In this document: positions 8,558 to 16,559 of the stretch, piece by piece
Layout: each line of letters starts with the position of its first letter
How positions within the stretch are numbered: position 1 is the first letter of the stretch
NCBI RefSeq assembly: GCF_018129385.1
Contig: NZ_JAFCLN010000001.1
Span: 124,001-188,000 of the forward strand
Source of the DNA: Bradyrhizobium lablabi
Lineage (GTDB): Bacteria > Pseudomonadota > Alphaproteobacteria > Rhizobiales > Xanthobacteraceae
Length of the DNA: 64,000 nt
Reading direction: 5' to 3'
Made by a program: the position numbers and the translations under genes
Notes under the pieces: generated by a model
Told to the model about the DNA's origin: nothing
The model's database searches: none
Seen by the model: only the letters and a program-made list of their open reading frames with translations

Positions 8558-9375
8558 GCCTTTTCTCCCTGGCTGATTTTGGGCTTCGCCGGCACCGGTC
8601 CGCCCTGATGGGCAAAGCAGCCGACATCGATCACTGTTCCTGAAATGGCTTCGGCTTCGGGCGAGATCAGGAACGCGATCGCATTCGCAATATCGTCACC
8701 GGTCGCGGGTCGGCCCGCCGCGGTGCCCGGCGCGCCCTGGCCGAGCCGCGAAGGATCGCCGCCAACGCGGCCGAGGCTCATGCCGCTGACGATGCCGCCG
8801 CCACCGGGCACGACGGTGTTCACGCGAATACGATGATGCAGGAAATCGTAGGCCATCGCAGTGCTCAGCGCGAACACGCCGCCTTTGCTGGCGCTATAGG
8901 CCGCCATGTTGGGCTTGCCCCATCCGGCGCCGGAGCCGACATTGACGATCGCGCCGCCGCCGGACTTGATCATGTGCGGAAGCACCGCGCGGCTGCACAG
9001 ATACGGACCCTTCAAATTGACCGCCATGATGCGGTCGAACGTCGCTTCGTCCGTATCAAGCACGGTGCCGAGCGGTCCGATCGCCGCGTTGTTGACGAGC
9101 GCATCGATCCGTCCATGCCGCTTCAGCGTGGCTTCGACGACCCCGGCAACATCCTTCGGATTGGAAACGTCTGCTTCCATCAAATCCGCCTGTAGCCCGC
9201 GCTCCTTCAATTCGGAAGCAAGCCCCGGAATCGCAGCCGCGGCGATGCTCGAAATCTGCGGTGCCTCGAGACCGAAGGACACGACCGAATGCCCGAGCGC
9301 CGCGAGGCGCAACGTGATCGAGCGGCCGATGCCGAACGTGCCGCCGGTGACGATGACGACGCGCGGCGAACTCAT
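8554..9375 (-). CDS. Short-chain dehydrogenase/reductase, probable cis-dihydrodiol dehydrogenase
   Basis: Classical SDR of 273 residues. The nucleotide-binding motif TGGTFGIG is near residue 10, an NNAAIG segment follows, the catalytic serine lies in VNVGSGAG, and the active-site pair is YSASK. Members of this family in dioxygenase operons re-aromatise the cis-diol made by the oxygenase using NAD+. The gene sits between alpha and beta subunits and overlaps both (ATGA at each junction), which supports that role. An insertion around GGGGIVSGMSLGRVGGDPSRLGQG is longer than in many SDRs. The exact substrate is unknown. Confidence 0.88.
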   Translation of the reverse strand: MSSPRVVIVTGGTFGIGRSITLRLAALGHSVVSFGLEAPQISSIAAAAIPGLASELKERGLQADLMEADVSNPKDVAGVVEATLKRHGRIDALVNNAAIGPLGTVLDTDEATFDRIMAVNLKGPYLCSRAVLPHMIKSGGGAIVNVGSGAGWGKPNMAAYSASKGGVFALSTAMAYDFLHHRIRVNTVVPGGGGIVSGMSLGRVGGDPSRLGQGAPGTAAGRPATGDDIANAIAFLISPEAEAISGTVIDVGCFAHQGGPVPAKPKISQGEKA

Positions 9376-10739
9376 TCGGCTGCCCTCTGCGCCAGACGGT
9401 CGTTGCCGCCGAGCAGTTCATCCCAGTCGCCGCCGCCCATATAGGTCTTCCAGCGCCGGTAATAGCCGCGGGCGATTTCCTCCGTCACCTGTAGGCTGAC
9501 GGTGCCGCCGAGGGTGGCGTGGTCGCGCGTCCAGGCGCCGAGCGACTGCTGATAGTTGAAGGGATAGCGGCGCGCGACGGTGCCGACGCTGGCGGAGGTC
9601 GCATAGAGCCAGTTCTCCATGTCGTCCTGCTCGGTCATTCCAGCCGGACCGGAATAGCGCATGTAGTAGCGGCGCAGATAGTCCTTCACCTCTTGCGGCG
9701 CATCCGCGTCGACCAGGAAGAAGCGCCAGCCTTCCGTCGTGGTCGGGCTGTGCGGATGCCAGGCGCAAAGGCCGCGCGGCTGCCGTCCGTGATAGGAGGT
9801 GTTGGGAAAGATCGTGCCGACGAACGGCATCAGCCGCGCCTGCTCGCCGAGACGGCGCTTCCGCTCCTCGAAGCAATGGCGGAAATATTGCTCGAGCACG
9901 GGATTGTCGAGGAACGACTCGATGTACTCGTTGTTCTCCGGCTGGATCGCGCTGTGCACGCCGTGGCCTTCCGGAAAGCTGATCCAGACGTGCTGCGCCT
10001 TTTCCAGTTCGTCGTCGCGGCGTCCTTTCTTGCCGGAAGCGGCGCTCGGGCCGATGCCGATCAGATCGACCGAACGATGGCTGGGGTTGTGATAGGTATC
10101 GCCGAGGAAATTTTCCGCCGCGAACTTCCAGTTCGACGGAAACACCCATTTGTGCACGCCGATTACTTCGGAGCCGCCTTCGCGGCCGTCGCGGCAATCC
10201 AGCGCCTGGTCGAGATGGACCTTGGCATCGCCGAGATAGGTGAGGAAGTCGGGCGCGTCCTTGTCCCAGGTCGCCCAGACCGTGCCCTTGTAGATCGCCA
10301 GCTTCGCGACCGGGACCAGCGAATTCGCGTCGCGATCCAGATTGGCCTCATAGAGCGACCGGTATTGCGGAACGCCCTGTAGTTTGCCGTCGGTGGTGTA
10401 GGTCCAACTGTGATAGGGGCAGGTGAAGATCGAGGTGTTGCCCTGCTCGTAGCGGCACACCTTCATGCCGCGATGCCGGCACGAGTTCAGGAACGCGTGC
10501 ACCACGCCCTTCTTGTCCCGGCACAGGATGACGGACTCTTCACCCATCCGCGTCGTGTAGAAATCGCCGGGATTCGGAATCAGGCTTTCATGGCCGATAA
10601 ACAGCCACGCCCGCGTGAAGACCTTGTCGAGCTCTTCCTTGTAGAGATCGGGATCGACGAAGATTTCGCGGCTGATGAACCCCTGCTCGGTGTCGACAAG
10701 TTTGGCGACATCATCGAAGCGGCTCCTGGTTGCCATCGT
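9372..10739 (-). CDS. Rieske aromatic-ring-hydroxylating dioxygenase, alpha (large) subunit
   Basis: Catalytic subunit that inserts both atoms of O2 into an aromatic ring. The Rieske [2Fe-2S] ligands are Cys86-x-His88 and Cys106-x2-His109. The mononuclear iron site is in ENFLGDTYHNPSH, with Asp213, His216 and His220. The two iron histidines are separated by only three residues, shorter than the four (naphthalene type) or five (biphenyl type) I know. I chose ATG 10739 (455 residues); an upstream in-frame ATG at 10814 would place the promoter and operator inside the gene. It is the first gene of the leftward operon. The aromatic substrate cannot be deduced. Confidence 0.93.
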   Translation of the reverse strand, partial: TMATRSRFDDVAKLVDTEQGFISREIFVDPDLYKEELDKVFTRAWLFIGHESLIPNPGDFYTTRMGEESVILCRDKKGVVHAFLNSCRHRGMKVCRYEQGNTSIFTCPYHSWTYTTDGKLQGVPQYRSLYEANLDRDANSLVPVAKLAIYKGTVWATWDKDAPDFLTYLGDAKVHLDQALDCRDGREGGSEVIGVHKWVFPSNWKFAAENFLGDTYHNPSHRSVDLIGIGPSAASGKKGRRDDELEKAQHVWISFPEGHGVHSAIQPENNEYIESFLDNPVLEQYFRHCFEERKRRLGEQARLMPFVGTIFPNTSYHGRQPRGLCAWHPHSPTTTEGWRFFLVDADAPQEVKDYLRRYYMRYSGPAGMTEQDDMENWLYATSASVGTVARRYPFNYQQSLGAWTRDHATLGGTVSLQVTEEIARGYYRRWKTYMGGGDWDELLGGNDRLAQRAAE

Positions 10740-10770
10740 CGTTCTCCGTCCCTGTGCGGCGATTCCCCAA

Positions 10771-10789
10771 ATGTCCACTGTGCGGACAT
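10771..10789. promoter_or_regulatory. Palindrome matching the iclR-region operator, on the dioxygenase promoter
   Basis: ATGTCC and GGACAT arms flank a 7-bp centre (ACTGTGC). The core TGTCC-N7-GGACA has the same sequence and spacing as the site at 6421-6441. It lies 32 bases upstream of the chosen Rieske alpha start and 9 bases downstream of a predicted -10, so a bound repressor would block transcription start. Control by the IclR protein encoded at 6496-7326 is the simplest reading. Confidence 0.72.
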
Positions 10790-10798
10790 CTGTCTCGA

Positions 10799-10827
10799 AT
10801 TTTTCTCCAGCCACCTTTCCATGTCAA
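10799..10827 (-). promoter_or_regulatory. Predicted sigma70-type promoter of the dioxygenase operon
   Basis: On the minus strand TTGACA (10827-10822) is followed by a 17-base spacer and AAAAAT (10804-10799), a 4 of 6 match to the -10 consensus. Transcription would begin near 10792, at the edge of the operator palindrome, leaving a leader of about 50 bases. This is a sequence prediction only. Confidence 0.5.
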
Positions 10828-10859
10828 GCGGAACTGCCCGGTCGCCGCCGCGGGGCGCC

Positions 10860-10997
10860 ATGCAGCACTGTTGGGGCCCTCAGATGCGCTGCGCGAAAAA
10901 CCGGATTGCCGAGTAATCTCAAGCTGATTTGGATCGTCCAGATCGCCAAGCAAAATATTTCGCTTTACAATTCTGAAAATCAGAAGTATAACTCTTG
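10860..10997. other. Gene-free spacer upstream of the dioxygenase promoter
   Basis: Part of a 930-base interval without a convincing gene between the dioxygenase operon and the reductase gene at 11671. This portion includes an AT-rich patch around 10950-10990, unlike the GC-rich surroundings. I see no open frame with a ribosome-binding site and no clear hairpin. It could hold the far side of a regulatory region or an edge of the adjacent repeat. Confidence 0.4.
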
Positions 10998-11385
10998 CCG
11001 TCTCGTGCCCACCATGAGGGGCGTATCGCCATCGTCACGACACGTGGGGCGCGGGATTGTGATGGACGCGGCGATCCAAAGGCGAATGGGTCTCTGGCGT
11101 ACGGTCAAGTCGTGTGGTTCTGACGCCGCGATGCTGGCGTTAAGCTCGTGAGAAGCTCGCGCTTCTCAGGGGTGACGGTGACAACGAGCTCGCCCCACCG
11201 GGAAGATCACGAAGTAAGCCGTAACACCATTGCGCAGGGGATGTCGGAGTGTTCTCCGCTTCACCTGTATGCTCGTGTGCACCTTTTTGTGCTTGCGCAT
11301 CAGGCGCACGAGACCGCGGGTGCAGCGCGCACCCGGCACCCCTGCGCCCTCTCTTCGGAGAGGAGCAACGAATTTGCAAAGCTCG
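10998..11385. repeat. Probable dispersed Bradyrhizobium-type intergenic repeat
   Basis: I recognise the general pattern from Bradyrhizobium and relatives, where it recurs in intergenic DNA and is often mis-annotated as small hypothetical proteins beginning RLVPTMRGVS. Visible landmarks are ACCATGAGGGGCGTATCGCC near 11013, CACGAAGTAAGCCGTAACAC near 11209, and the inverted pair GGGTGC/GCACCC around 11319-11335. None of its frames has a ribosome-binding site or protein-like composition. The borders are approximate and the copy number cannot be checked within this window, so the call rests partly on memory. Confidence 0.5.
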
Positions 11386-11417
11386 GATGCTGATTGCATC
11401 GCGAGAATATTTCCGCT

Positions 11418-11570
11418 CGTCATTCCGGGGCGTGCGGAGCACGAGCCCGGAATCCATAACCACGGGCCGTCATTGCTTCTAAAGAAAGCCGTTGACCATC
11501 TCGTACAACAACGACCGTCACAGCGTATGGATTCCGGGCCCGCGCCAAGGGGGCGCGTCCCGGAATGACG
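11418..11570. repeat. Inverted-repeat-bounded intergenic element
   Basis: The element starts CGTCATTCCGGGGCG and ends CGTCCCGGAATGACG, a near-perfect terminal inverted pair. A second inner pair, GCCCGGAATCCATA and TATGGATTCCGGGC, is also inverted, so the segment can fold into a long stem with a large loop. Elements of this GTCATTCCGGG type are common between genes in Bradyrhizobium and Rhodopseudomonas genomes. It carries no gene. It lies 100 bases before the reductase gene at 11671 and next to another probable repeat. Confidence 0.7.
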
Positions 11571-11670
11571 GGAGAGTGATCGTTATTGCAGGGACGGTCG
11601 GACGAAATAGCTGGGCTCACCCCGTCTAACGGCCGCTATCCTCGCCTCAACAAATGCAGGGGAGAGAAAC

Positions 11671-12732
11671 ATGGGCCGAAAAATCGCCATCGTCGGAGCA
11701 GGGGCCGTCGGCGGGTACGCCGGTGCGCATATGGTGCAGGCGGGCGAAGATGTGACCTTCATCGATCCGTGGCCCGAGCACGTCGAGCACATGCGCGAGC
11801 ACGGCCTGCGCGTCACGCATGCAAAGGACGTCGCCGAATTCTCGGTTCCCGTACGCGCGCTGCACATCACGGACGTGCAGCAGCTCGCAAAGGAAGCGCC
11901 GGTCGACATCGCCTTCGTGTGCATGAAGTCCTACGACACGGCCTGGGCCACCACCATGATCAAGCAGTATCTCGCACCGGACGGCTATGTCGTGTCGTTG
12001 CAGAACTGCATGAACGAGGAGACCATCGCCGGCATTGTCGGCTGGGGCAAGACGCTCGGCTGCATCGCCAGCAGCATCACGGTGAACCTGCCGGAGCCCG
12101 GTCACATCCACCGCGGCGCCGCCAAGCACGGCGCCGCGCACACCGTATTCCGCGCTGGCGAAGTGCACGGCCGCACGACACAGCGCGCAGAGGAAATCTG
12201 CCGGCTGGTCGGCTATGCCGACAGCGCCAAGGTAACCGAGAATCTCTGGGGCGAGCGCTGGTCAAAGCTGGTCGCCAACGTGATGGGCAACGGCCTTTCC
12301 GCCTGCACGGGCCTGACTGGCGGAGAGATGCTACAGAACGAGCCGATCCGCCGCTTCTCCACCCGTCTCGGCAGCGAAGCGATCCGCGTCGGGCAGGCGC
12401 ACGGCTACCAACTGGAAGAGATCCTGCATCTGCCGCCCGAGACGATTGCGCGCGCCGGCGAAGGCGACGAGGCGGCGATGCATGTCTGTGACGAGCAGCG
12501 ATTCAAGGACGGCAAGCGCACCGCCGCCGGGCAGCGGCCCTCGATGGGGCAGGACATGCAGAAGGGCCGGCGCACCGAGATCGAATTCCTCAACGGCCTT
12601 GTGGTGAAAGAGGGCGAGAAGGTCGGCCTCACATGCCGCGCCAACGCCGTGCTGACCGACATCGTCAAGCGCGTGGAACGCAAGGAACTAAGCCCGGACC
12701 CAAGGCACATCACGGAGCTGCGATTGAACTAA
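11671..12732 (+). CDS. Ketopantoate reductase (PanE/ApbA)-family oxidoreductase
   Basis: NADPH-dependent reductase family of 353 residues. The N-terminal GAGAVGGYAGAHM motif binds the nucleotide. The segment DIAFVCMKSYDT and the catalytic-type lysine in ERWSKLVANVMGN match the family, and a C-terminal helical domain follows. Start ATG 11671 has GGGAGA upstream. At 353 residues it is longer than E. coli PanE (about 300) and has a distinct C-terminal part. Such paralogues in rhizobia often lie outside pantothenate clusters, so it may reduce or oxidise another 2-oxo acid. It stands alone, separated from the left by repeats and facing a small convergent gene. Confidence 0.78.
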   Translation: MGRKIAIVGAGAVGGYAGAHMVQAGEDVTFIDPWPEHVEHMREHGLRVTHAKDVAEFSVPVRALHITDVQQLAKEAPVDIAFVCMKSYDTAWATTMIKQYLAPDGYVVSLQNCMNEETIAGIVGWGKTLGCIASSITVNLPEPGHIHRGAAKHGAAHTVFRAGEVHGRTTQRAEEICRLVGYADSAKVTENLWGERWSKLVANVMGNGLSACTGLTGGEMLQNEPIRRFSTRLGSEAIRVGQAHGYQLEEILHLPPETIARAGEGDEAAMHVCDEQRFKDGKRTAAGQRPSMGQDMQKGRRTEIEFLNGLVVKEGEKVGLTCRANAVLTDIVKRVERKELSPDPRHITELRLN

Positions 12733-12746
12733 AGGCGCTTCGAAAA

Positions 12747-13019
12747 TCATTCCGCCGGCGGGTTGGCCGACCGGTATTGCCGCCAGTTCGCAATGACAGC
12801 TTCGTACCTGACCGGTTTCCTGAAATCGGTGGCGGGCATTGGATCAGCTGCGATGGACGCCACCGGTGCCGCCTTCATGGCGCTGGCTACCCAGCGCGAC
12901 TCCTTCAGGTAGTTGGCGATAAGGGCGAGCAGCAATCCGGCCAGAATTCCGCCCAGGATCGGTATGGCCCAGGCGCTGTGACCGACAGGATTGACATGAT
13001 GGCGAATGAATTGCGGCAT
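12747..13019 (-). CDS. Small membrane protein of unknown function
   Basis: A 90-residue protein with one predicted transmembrane helix (AIPILGGILAGLLLALIANYL, about residues 18-38) and a short charged C-terminal tail. There is no recognisable domain. GGAG lies in the region upstream of the ATG at 13019. It is convergent with the ketopantoate-reductase-like gene (14 bp between stops) and lies downstream of nadC on the same strand with a 119-bp gap. It may be its own transcription unit. Function unknown. Confidence 0.6.
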   Translation of the reverse strand: MPQFIRHHVNPVGHSAWAIPILGGILAGLLLALIANYLKESRWVASAMKAAPVASIAADPMPATDFRKPVRYEAVIANWRQYRSANPPAE

Positions 13020-13138
13020 CCTTCGCTCCCAAATTGTACGGGATCGTTTGTAACCGCAAATGCGCTAGCGCACCGTGAAGTGGCTCACAATTTCGATCGG
13101 ATATTAGCGACGTACAAACGGCGGGAACCGCGGCGGTC

Positions 13139-13987
13139 TCAATGCTTGAAATCGAGCCCGATGTCGAGAATGGCAACGCTATGGGTGAGCCAGCCGACCG
13201 AAATCAGGTCGACGCCGGCAGCGGCGATCTGCGGCGCGGTGGCCGGCGTGATGCGGCCGGACGCTTCGGTGACCGCGCGGCCCGCCACCATGTCGACCGC
13301 CTTGGCGAGCACATCGGGAGTCATATTGTCGAGTAGGACGGCGTCGACCCCGCAATCGAGCGCCTCCTTCAACTGGTCGAGCGTATCGACTTCCAGCTCG
13401 ATCTTGACGAGATGGCCGACGCCGCCCTTGGCGCGCTTCAGCGCCTCGCTGACGCCGCCGGCGAGCGCGACATGGTTGTCCTTGATCAGCACGGCGTCGT
13501 CGAGGCCGAAGCGATGATTGCTGCCGCCGCCGACGCGGACGGCATATTTCTCGATCGCGCGCAGGCCCGGCGTCGTCTTGCGCGTGCAAACCACCTTTGC
13601 CTTGTGGTTGCCGATCGCAGCGGTGATCGAGGCCGTCGCGCTGGCGATGCCGCTCAACCGGCACAAAAAATTCAGCGCCACGCGCTCTGCCGTCAATATT
13701 CCGCGGGCGGGGCCCGAGATATCGGCGATCATATCGCCGGGCGCGAGCGCCGCGCCGTCGCCGCGCTCGACCCGCATCTCGATGGCGGGGTCGATCAGGT
13801 GGAAGGCCAGCCGTGCGAGATCGAGCCCGGCAACGACGCCCGCCTGGCGCGCGGCCAGCACTGTGGTAGTGCGGCGGTCGGGCGGAACGATGGCATCGGT
13901 GGTGAGATCGCCGGCCCGGCCGAGATCCTCGAGCAGGGCCATGCGAACCAGCGGTTCGATCATGATGGTGGGCAGGGAAGTGGTCAT
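13139..13987 (-). CDS. nadC: Nicotinate-nucleotide pyrophosphorylase (quinolinate phosphoribosyltransferase)
   Basis: Third step of de novo NAD synthesis: quinolinate plus PRPP gives nicotinate mononucleotide, CO2 and pyrophosphate. The 282-residue protein has the family signature RKTTPGLRAIEKYAVRVGGG followed by NHRFGLDDAVLIKDNH, and the later ELEVDTLDQLKEAL segment of the alpha/beta barrel. The start at 13987 has a good GAGGA. It is the last gene of nadA-nadB-nadC on the minus strand, 12 bp after nadB, and should be under the same NrtR control. Confidence 0.96.
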   Translation of the reverse strand: MTTSLPTIMIEPLVRMALLEDLGRAGDLTTDAIVPPDRRTTTVLAARQAGVVAGLDLARLAFHLIDPAIEMRVERGDGAALAPGDMIADISGPARGILTAERVALNFLCRLSGIASATASITAAIGNHKAKVVCTRKTTPGLRAIEKYAVRVGGGSNHRFGLDDAVLIKDNHVALAGGVSEALKRAKGGVGHLVKIELEVDTLDQLKEALDCGVDAVLLDNMTPDVLAKAVDMVAGRAVTEASGRITPATAPQIAAAGVDLISVGWLTHSVAILDIGLDFKH

Positions 13988-13999
13988 TGCGGTCCTCGA

Positions 14000-15529
14000 T
14001 CAGATAGCAAGTTCAGGCACGCAATCCTGCGCCGCCTCGAGCGCTTCATGGATGCGCAGCGTGGAACGCCGTGCGAGATCGTGCTGGCCAGGAAAATCGG
14101 TGCGCGCATGCGCGCCGCGACTCTCTTCGCGCCGCAGGGCCGCGATCACGATCATCAGGCCGACAAGGGCGGGGTCGCTCGCGGCCTGCCGCGAGAGGGC
14201 GAGCGGCAGGAGAGAACCGGCCGCCGTGCGCAATCCATCTGCGTTACGCAACACGCCGGCCGCACGCGACAGGATAGCTCTAACCGCAGCCGCATCGCTG
14301 CCGGCGCCGGCGTTGGGCACCGGCGGCATTCGACGCGCGGTGGCGGTCGTCGCGGCGATGTCCCGCGCAACCCAGCCGGCACATACCGCCGCCTCGAGCA
14401 GCGAGTTGCTGGCGAGCCGGTTGGCGCCATGCAGGCCGGTGCAGGCGGCTTCGCCGCAGGCCCACAGACCATCGACCGAGCTGCGCCCGCTCAGGTCGAC
14501 CAGAATGCCGCCCATGTGATAGTGCGCGGCCGGCCGCACCGGCATCGGCTGGGTGACGGGATCGATGCCGGATTGCCGGCACAGCGCCGTGATCGCGGGG
14601 AAGCGCCTTGCGAAGTCGAGCCCCTTCACATTGCGTGCATCGAGGAAGACGCGATGACCGCCTGCCGCGTGCTGCCAGATCGCACGCGCTACCACATCGC
14701 GCGGCGCAAGTTCGGCGCCGGGCACGTCGGCCATGAAGCGCTCGCCCTCCTCGTCGATCAGGATCGCGCCTTCGCCACGCACCGCTTCGCTCACGAGCTT
14801 CGATGGATAGGCGTTGTCGTCGAGGGCGGTCGGATGGAACTGAACGAATTCAAGGTCGCCCATGACGGCGCCGGCACGTGCCGCCAGCGCGAGGCCCTGA
14901 CCGAACGATCCGGCAGGATTGGTGCTGTGCAGGAACAGACCGCCGATGCCGCCGGTCGCGATCACCACGCGGCCGGTCGCAAACAGGACCGGTCCGTGCT
15001 CGGTGTCGGCGAGCACTCCTCTCACCGCATTGTCTTCGACGACCAAGCGGCGCGCGGTGGCCCCCTCGATCACCGTAATCGAGGGCGTCTCGTAGACGCA
15101 GCGGGCAAGGGCACCGATGATGTCGCGGCCGGTGGCATCGCCGCCGGCATGCACGATGCGGCGGCGCGAATGCGCGGCCTCGAGGCCGAGAACGATCTCG
15201 CCGCTCGCATCCCGGTCGAAGGCGACGCCGAGCCGTACCAATTGGTTGATCGCGTCGGGCGCCGCGGCGGTGATCGCGGCCGCGACAGTCTCGTCGCACA
15301 GGCCGGCACCCGCAGCGAGCGTGTCGGCCAGGTGCAGCGAAGCATTGTCGTCCGCCCCGATGGCGGCGGCAATGCCGCCCTGTGCCAGCACGCTCGAAGC
15401 CTCAAGGCCCAGCGGCGCCCTGGTCAGCAGGACGACCGGCTGTGGCGCCAGTGCCAGCGCCGTCATCAGGCCCGCAAGGCCGCCGCCGATGATGACCGGC
15501 GCCCCGTCGATATCATGCAGTGTGGTCAT
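14000..15529 (-). CDS. nadB: L-aspartate oxidase
   Basis: FAD-dependent enzyme that oxidises L-aspartate to iminoaspartate, the first step of de novo NAD synthesis. The 509-residue protein opens with the dinucleotide motif GGGLAGLMTALALA. It carries the succinate-dehydrogenase-like core, including VLAQGGIAAAIG, the FHPTAL segment and AAHYHMGGI, and a C-terminal helical domain. ATG 15529 overlaps the nadA stop by ATGA, so translation is probably coupled. It supplies NadA directly. Confidence 0.96.
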   Translation of the reverse strand: MTTLHDIDGAPVIIGGGLAGLMTALALAPQPVVLLTRAPLGLEASSVLAQGGIAAAIGADDNASLHLADTLAAGAGLCDETVAAAITAAAPDAINQLVRLGVAFDRDASGEIVLGLEAAHSRRRIVHAGGDATGRDIIGALARCVYETPSITVIEGATARRLVVEDNAVRGVLADTEHGPVLFATGRVVIATGGIGGLFLHSTNPAGSFGQGLALAARAGAVMGDLEFVQFHPTALDDNAYPSKLVSEAVRGEGAILIDEEGERFMADVPGAELAPRDVVARAIWQHAAGGHRVFLDARNVKGLDFARRFPAITALCRQSGIDPVTQPMPVRPAAHYHMGGILVDLSGRSSVDGLWACGEAACTGLHGANRLASNSLLEAAVCAGWVARDIAATTATARRMPPVPNAGAGSDAAAVRAILSRAAGVLRNADGLRTAAGSLLPLALSRQAASDPALVGLMIVIAALRREESRGAHARTDFPGQHDLARRSTLRIHEALEAAQDCVPELAI

Positions 15530-16506
15530 TTGACGGCCAGCATCCGTTCGACCGCAAGGCGTGCCCGCGCCGCGACGCGTTCGTCGATGGTGACTTCGTG
15601 CTGCATCGTCTCCAGCGCATGGCGGATGTTGCCAAGCGTGATCTTCCGCATGTGCGGGCAGAGATTGCAGGGACGGATGAATTCGAGGTCGGGATGCTGA
15701 ATCGCGACATTATCGCTCATCGAGCATTCGGTCAGCAGCACGACGCGGGGAGGGCGGCGCTTGTCGACGTAGGACGACATCGCTGCTGTCGAGCCCGCAA
15801 AGTCGGCCTCCGCCAAAACGTCCGGCGGGCATTCCGGGTGCGCCAGCACGACGATGCCGGGATGATTTTCGCGCAACTCGCGCACCTCCTGCGCCGTGAA
15901 GCGCTCGTGCACTTCGCAATGACCGGTCCAGGTGATCACTTTCACATGAGTCTGCGCGGCGATGTTTTGCGCCAGATATTCGTCCGGCAGCATGATCACG
16001 CGCTCAACGCCGAGCGATTCGATGATTTCCTTCGCGTTGCCCGAGGTGCAGCAGATATCGGACTCCGCCTTCACCGCGGCCGAGGTGTTCACGTAAGTCA
16101 CGACCGGCACGCCGGGATGACTTTGCCGAAGCAGGCGCACGTCTTCCGGGGTGATCGATTCCGCGAGCGAACAGCCCGCGCCGAGGTCGGGTATCAGCAC
16201 CGTCTTCGAGGGGTTGAGCAGTTTGGCGGTCTCGGCCATGAAGTGCACGCCGGCCAGCACGATGACATCGGCCTTCGCATTCATCGCTTCGCGGGCGAGC
16301 GCCAGGCTGTCGCCGACAATGTCGGCCACGCAGTGGAAGATCTCCGGCGTCTGATAATTGTGCGCAAGGATAACCGCGTTGCGGCGCTCCTTCAGCGCCA
16401 TGATCGCATCGATATCGTCCGCGAAGGCGGGCCACTCGATCGCGGGGATCGCATGCCGTACCTTTGGGTAGCTTCGTTCGGATGGGCGCTCGAGAGTCGA
16501 CAGCAT
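15526..16506 (-). CDS. nadA: Quinolinate synthase A
   Basis: [4Fe-4S] enzyme that condenses iminoaspartate with dihydroxyacetone phosphate to quinolinate. The 326-residue protein has the substrate motif LAHNYQTPEI near residue 47. The three cluster-type cysteines lie in DLGAGCSLAES (Cys112), DICCTSGNAKEII and RPCNLCPHMRKI. I chose ATG 16506, with GGAG upstream, because the longer frame from 16563 would run through the promoter and operators and into the nrtR stop. It is the first gene of nadABC. Confidence 0.96.
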   Translation of the reverse strand: MLSTLERPSERSYPKVRHAIPAIEWPAFADDIDAIMALKERRNAVILAHNYQTPEIFHCVADIVGDSLALAREAMNAKADVIVLAGVHFMAETAKLLNPSKTVLIPDLGAGCSLAESITPEDVRLLRQSHPGVPVVTYVNTSAAVKAESDICCTSGNAKEIIESLGVERVIMLPDEYLAQNIAAQTHVKVITWTGHCEVHERFTAQEVRELRENHPGIVVLAHPECPPDVLAEADFAGSTAAMSSYVDKRRPPRVVLLTECSMSDNVAIQHPDLEFIRPCNLCPHMRKITLGNIRHALETMQHEVTIDERVAARARLAVERMLAVK

Positions 16507-16510
16507 GTTG

Positions 16511-16531
16511 ATATACTCCAAGTGAGCATAT
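16511..16531. promoter_or_regulatory. Proximal NrtR-like operator upstream of nadA
   Basis: Arms ATATACTC and GAGCATAT flank a 5-bp centre, with one mismatch between arms. The site begins 5 bases upstream of the nadA start codon. With the palindrome immediately beside it the centres are 22 bp apart, about two helical turns, so two dimers could bind the same DNA face. Both share the ATACT(C)/(G)AGTAT theme. Confidence 0.7.
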
Positions 16532-16554
16532 CTTATACTGTTACTGAGTATAAG
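16532..16554. promoter_or_regulatory. Distal NrtR-like operator upstream of nadA
   Basis: Perfect 8-bp arms, CTTATACT and AGTATAAG, are separated by 7 bases (GTTACTG). It lies between a predicted -35 (TTGACA on the minus strand, 16563-16558) and nadA, where a repressor would block RNA polymerase. NrtR repressors of NAD metabolism typically bind palindromes in front of nad genes, and the nrtR gene is adjacent. The -35 hexamer contains the nrtR stop codon. Confidence 0.75.
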
Positions 16555-16559
16555 GCTTG

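Noticed and set aside
10998..11570. Small protein-coding genes in the gene-poor stretch
   Set aside because: Several open frames exist but lack ribosome-binding sites and fall inside repeat elements.
13412..15700. 762-codon open frame on the + strand opposite nadC/nadB
   Set aside because: Runs antisense across two well-identified enzymes; composition typical of a shadow frame.
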